64,000 nt of DNA, taken from contig NZ_JAHXRW010000001.1 in the NCBI RefSeq assembly GCF_019429625.1, forward strand, positions 434,001 to 498,000, read 5' to 3'. This DNA is from Celeribacter sp. PS-C1 (GTDB taxonomy: Bacteria > Pseudomonadota > Alphaproteobacteria > Rhodobacterales > Rhodobacteraceae). The position numbers and the translations under genes are program-made. The notes beneath the pieces are model-generated. The model was not told the DNA's origin and ran no database searches. It saw nothing but the letters and a program-made list of their open reading frames with translations. This document shows positions 62,346 to 64,000 of the stretch, piece after piece (within the stretch, counting starts at the first letter, position 1; each line of letters opens with the position of its first letter).

Positions 62346-63248
62346 GTGTCTCATCCCCCAAAAGATGGGCAAGACGACGTGACGGACATCCACGCTCCGA
62401 AACCTGGCGACGAGGATTTCGTCAAATACGACGCACGCCGCCTGTCCTATGCCGGGACGTTTTCCGATCCCTCGAAAGTTCTGATCATCCGCTCCATTGA
62501 ATGGGTAACCGGCAAGCTGCCGCTTCTGCGCCGCATCCGTCGGTTCGAGAAGATGGGCACGCCGATGGGGCAGCCGTTCTTTAGCCAGGCGCTTGAGGTC
62601 ATGGGCATCAAGGTGCAGACCCCGGAAGAGCAGATCGCCAAGATTCCCGCCACAGGTCCGCTGGTTGTGGTCGCGAACCACCCGCACGGCCTCGTTGACG
62701 GTCTGGTGATGGCGGAACTGATCGGCAAGGTGCGCACGGATTACAAAATCCTGACGCGCTCGCTGTTGACCGGCATTCGCGAGATCGACCCCTTCATGTT
62801 GCCGGTGCCTTTCCCGCATGAGCCCGACAGCCACCGTGCCTCGATCAAGATGCGCAACGAGGCGATGGAGACATTGAAAGCGGGTGGGGTGATCATTCTC
62901 TTCCCGGCAGGCGCCGTGGCTTCGTCTGAGGATTGGTGGGGCCCGGTGAAGGAAAAGCCGTGGAACCCGTTCACTGCCAAGATGGTGCTGAAGTCCGGCG
63001 CCACTGTGCTGCCGATTTACTTCCCAGGGCGCAACACGCGGCTCTATCAGATCGCGGACAAGATCGCGGCGAGCTTCCGTCAGGGGCTGTTGCTGCATGA
63101 GATCGCGCATGCGCTGGACAAGCCGCAGGCGCCGATCATCGGCGATCCGTTGACGCCAGACGATCTCAAGGATTGGCAGACGAAGACGCGCGAATTCATG
63201 GACTGGATGCGCTCTCATACGCTCGCTTTGGGCGGGCGCACGGACTAA
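62346..63248 (+). CDS. Lysophospholipid (1-acyl-glycerol-3-phosphate type) acyltransferase
   Basis: A 300-residue PlsC-superfamily acyltransferase. The acyl-acceptor block is VVVANHPHGLVDGLVMAE, with spacing His-x5-Asp instead of the usual His-x4-Asp. Further blocks are GGVIILFPAGAVASSE and GATVLPIYFPGRN, equivalent to motifs III and IV. I start at GTG 62346, after GAGGAT; a GTG at 62379 is an alternative. It would acylate a lysophospholipid or lyso-ornithine lipid at the membrane. It starts 1 base after the ptsH stop and ends at a terminator. Confidence 0.82.
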   Translation: MSHPPKDGQDDVTDIHAPKPGDEDFVKYDARRLSYAGTFSDPSKVLIIRSIEWVTGKLPLLRRIRRFEKMGTPMGQPFFSQALEVMGIKVQTPEEQIAKIPATGPLVVVANHPHGLVDGLVMAELIGKVRTDYKILTRSLLTGIREIDPFMLPVPFPHEPDSHRASIKMRNEAMETLKAGGVIILFPAGAVASSEDWWGPVKEKPWNPFTAKMVLKSGATVLPIYFPGRNTRLYQIADKIAASFRQGLLLHEIAHALDKPQAPIIGDPLTPDDLKDWQTKTREFMDWMRSHTLALGGRTD

Positions 63249-63276
63249 AAAGTAATCGCTGAGATCAGACATGAAA

Positions 63277-63299
63277 AAGGGGCCAGCGCGGCCCCTTCT
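63277..63299. terminator. Bidirectional terminator between acyltransferase and hbd
   Basis: aaggggcc (63277-63284) pairs with ggcccctt (63290-63297) around a 5-base loop, with an A-run on the left and a T-rich run on the right, between convergent genes. Confidence 0.85.
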
Positions 63300-63322
63300 T
63301 TGTCTCTGATAAGCGCCCCAGT

Positions 63323-64000
63323 TTAGCGCGTCGGCACAGGCGTTTCGCCACGGTAATCGTAAAAGCCCCGCTGGGTCTTGCGGCCGAGCCAGCCGGCCTC
63401 GACATATTTTGTCAAAAGCGGGCAGGGGCGGTATTTCGTGTCGGCCAAACCGTCGTGCAACACGTTCATGATCGCGAGGCAGGTGTCGAGGCCGATGAAA
63501 TCGGCCAGTTCCAGCGGCCCCATCGGATGGTTCGCACCCAGCTTCATCGACTCGTCGATGGATTTTACGGAGCCTACGCCCTCATAAAGCGTATAGACAG
63601 CTTCGTTGATCATCGGCATCAGGATACGGTTCACGATGAAAGCGGGAAAATCCTCGGCGCTGGCGGCGGTCTTATCCAGTGATTCGACCACCCCTAAAAG
63701 CGTTCTGTAGGTCTCTTCATCGGTGGCGATGCCGCGAATGAGTTCGACGAGCTTCATCACGGGCACCGGATTCATGAAGTGAAAGCCCATGAATTTCTCC
63801 GGGCGATCCGTGCGCGAGGCAAGCCGTGTGATCGAGATGGACGAGGTGTTCGAGGTCAGGATCGTCTCAGGTTTCAGATGTGGCAGAAGGCGTTCGAAAA
63901 TCGCGTTCTTGACGTCTTCACGCTCGGTCGCCGCCTCAATCACCAGATCGGTCTGGCCGAGTTCCTCAAGGTTCAGTGTGGTGGAGATCCGGGCAAGCGC
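63323..64000 (-). CDS. hbd: 3-hydroxyacyl-CoA (3-hydroxybutyryl-CoA) dehydrogenase, 5' end outside window
   Basis: The C-terminal 225 residues of a family of about 290; the N-terminal NAD-binding GxGxxG lies beyond base 64000. Visible parts: LTSNTSSISITRLAS and KFMGFHFMNPVPVMKLVELIRG (with the catalytic His in the FHFMNP block), FIVNRILMPMINEAVYTLYEG, MKLGANHPMGPLELADFIGLDTCLAIM and WLGRKTQRGFYDYRG. It interconverts 3-hydroxybutyryl- and acetoacetyl-CoA in butyrate/PHB or fatty acid metabolism. The coding frame runs off the window edge. Confidence 0.93.
   Translation of the reverse strand, partial: ALARISTTLNLEELGQTDLVIEAATEREDVKNAIFERLLPHLKPETILTSNTSSISITRLASRTDRPEKFMGFHFMNPVPVMKLVELIRGIATDEETYRTLLGVVESLDKTAASAEDFPAFIVNRILMPMINEAVYTLYEGVGSVKSIDESMKLGANHPMGPLELADFIGLDTCLAIMNVLHDGLADTKYRPCPLLTKYVEAGWLGRKTQRGFYDYRGETPVPTR

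Overview
The window is ordinary chromosomal DNA of an alphaproteobacterium, almost certainly Rhodobacterales (Roseobacter/Rhodobacter group); the genus cannot be fixed by eye. Pointers are the block chvI-chvG-hprK-rapZ-EIIA-HPr next to divergent pckA, the methylsuccinyl-CoA dehydrogenase of the ethylmalonyl-CoA pathway, three tandem peptide deformylase genes before fmt, the gene order rpoZ-rsh-DUF2062-pdxJ-acpS-lepB-rnc-era-DUF1491-recO, and high GC with many 1-, 4- and 8-base gene overlaps. I see no prophage, insertion sequence, CRISPR array, rRNA or tRNA.

Layout. 1-5.9 kb, minus strand: type I secretion ATPase and HlyD-type adaptor, followed by RidA, a glycerophosphodiesterase, a FemAB-like GNAT protein and a pterin carbinolamine dehydratase. 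6-9.7 kb: mlaA-mlaC (phospholipid trafficking) converging on a class A penicillin-binding protein. 10-12.6 kb: glnK-amt, then a secreted lambda-lysozyme-like hydrolase. 12.6-17.2 kb: two rhodanese-fold proteins, an aromatic aminotransferase, smpB, a small potassium-channel-like protein, dapA. 17.4-26.9 kb: soluble lytic transglycosylase, DMT exporter, mnmD with a divergent FAD oxidoreductase, FMN reductase, lrgAB, a polytopic membrane protein with an FNR-type promoter, a MOSC protein and two small proteins. 27-37.9 kb: smc, a siderophore-interacting protein, an MltB-type transglycosylase, two cobalamin genes, an orphan receiver protein, a glutathionyl-hydroquinone reductase, a PilZ-like protein and a MalY/PatB lyase.

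38-43.8 kb: three deformylase genes and fmt (initiator-Met formylation and deformylation) followed by three tiny membrane proteins; then ispH, rnhA, a TRIC channel and a NYN protein on the minus strand. 44-52.8 kb: folK, rpoZ, (p)ppGpp synthetase/hydrolase, pdxJ, acpS, lepB, rnc, era and recO, a housekeeping block. 52.8-57.5 kb: mcd, a TauE-type exporter, a small cytochrome c and pckA. 57.9-63.2 kb: envelope-stress two-component system ChvI/ChvG with a transporter-less phosphotransferase module (HprK, EIIA, HPr) plus RapZ and a phospholipid acyltransferase. The window ends inside a 3-hydroxyacyl-CoA dehydrogenase gene.

No clearly unknown large system is present. The most informative unexplained signals are a near-perfect FNR/Crp-type box placed for class II activation before the polytopic membrane protein (25170-25183), a deformylase paralogue that has lost its metal-ligand Cys and catalytic Glu, a tandem 14-bp repeat with exact 20-bp period in the 380-bp pckA/chvI intergenic region, and an inverted repeat before mlaAC.
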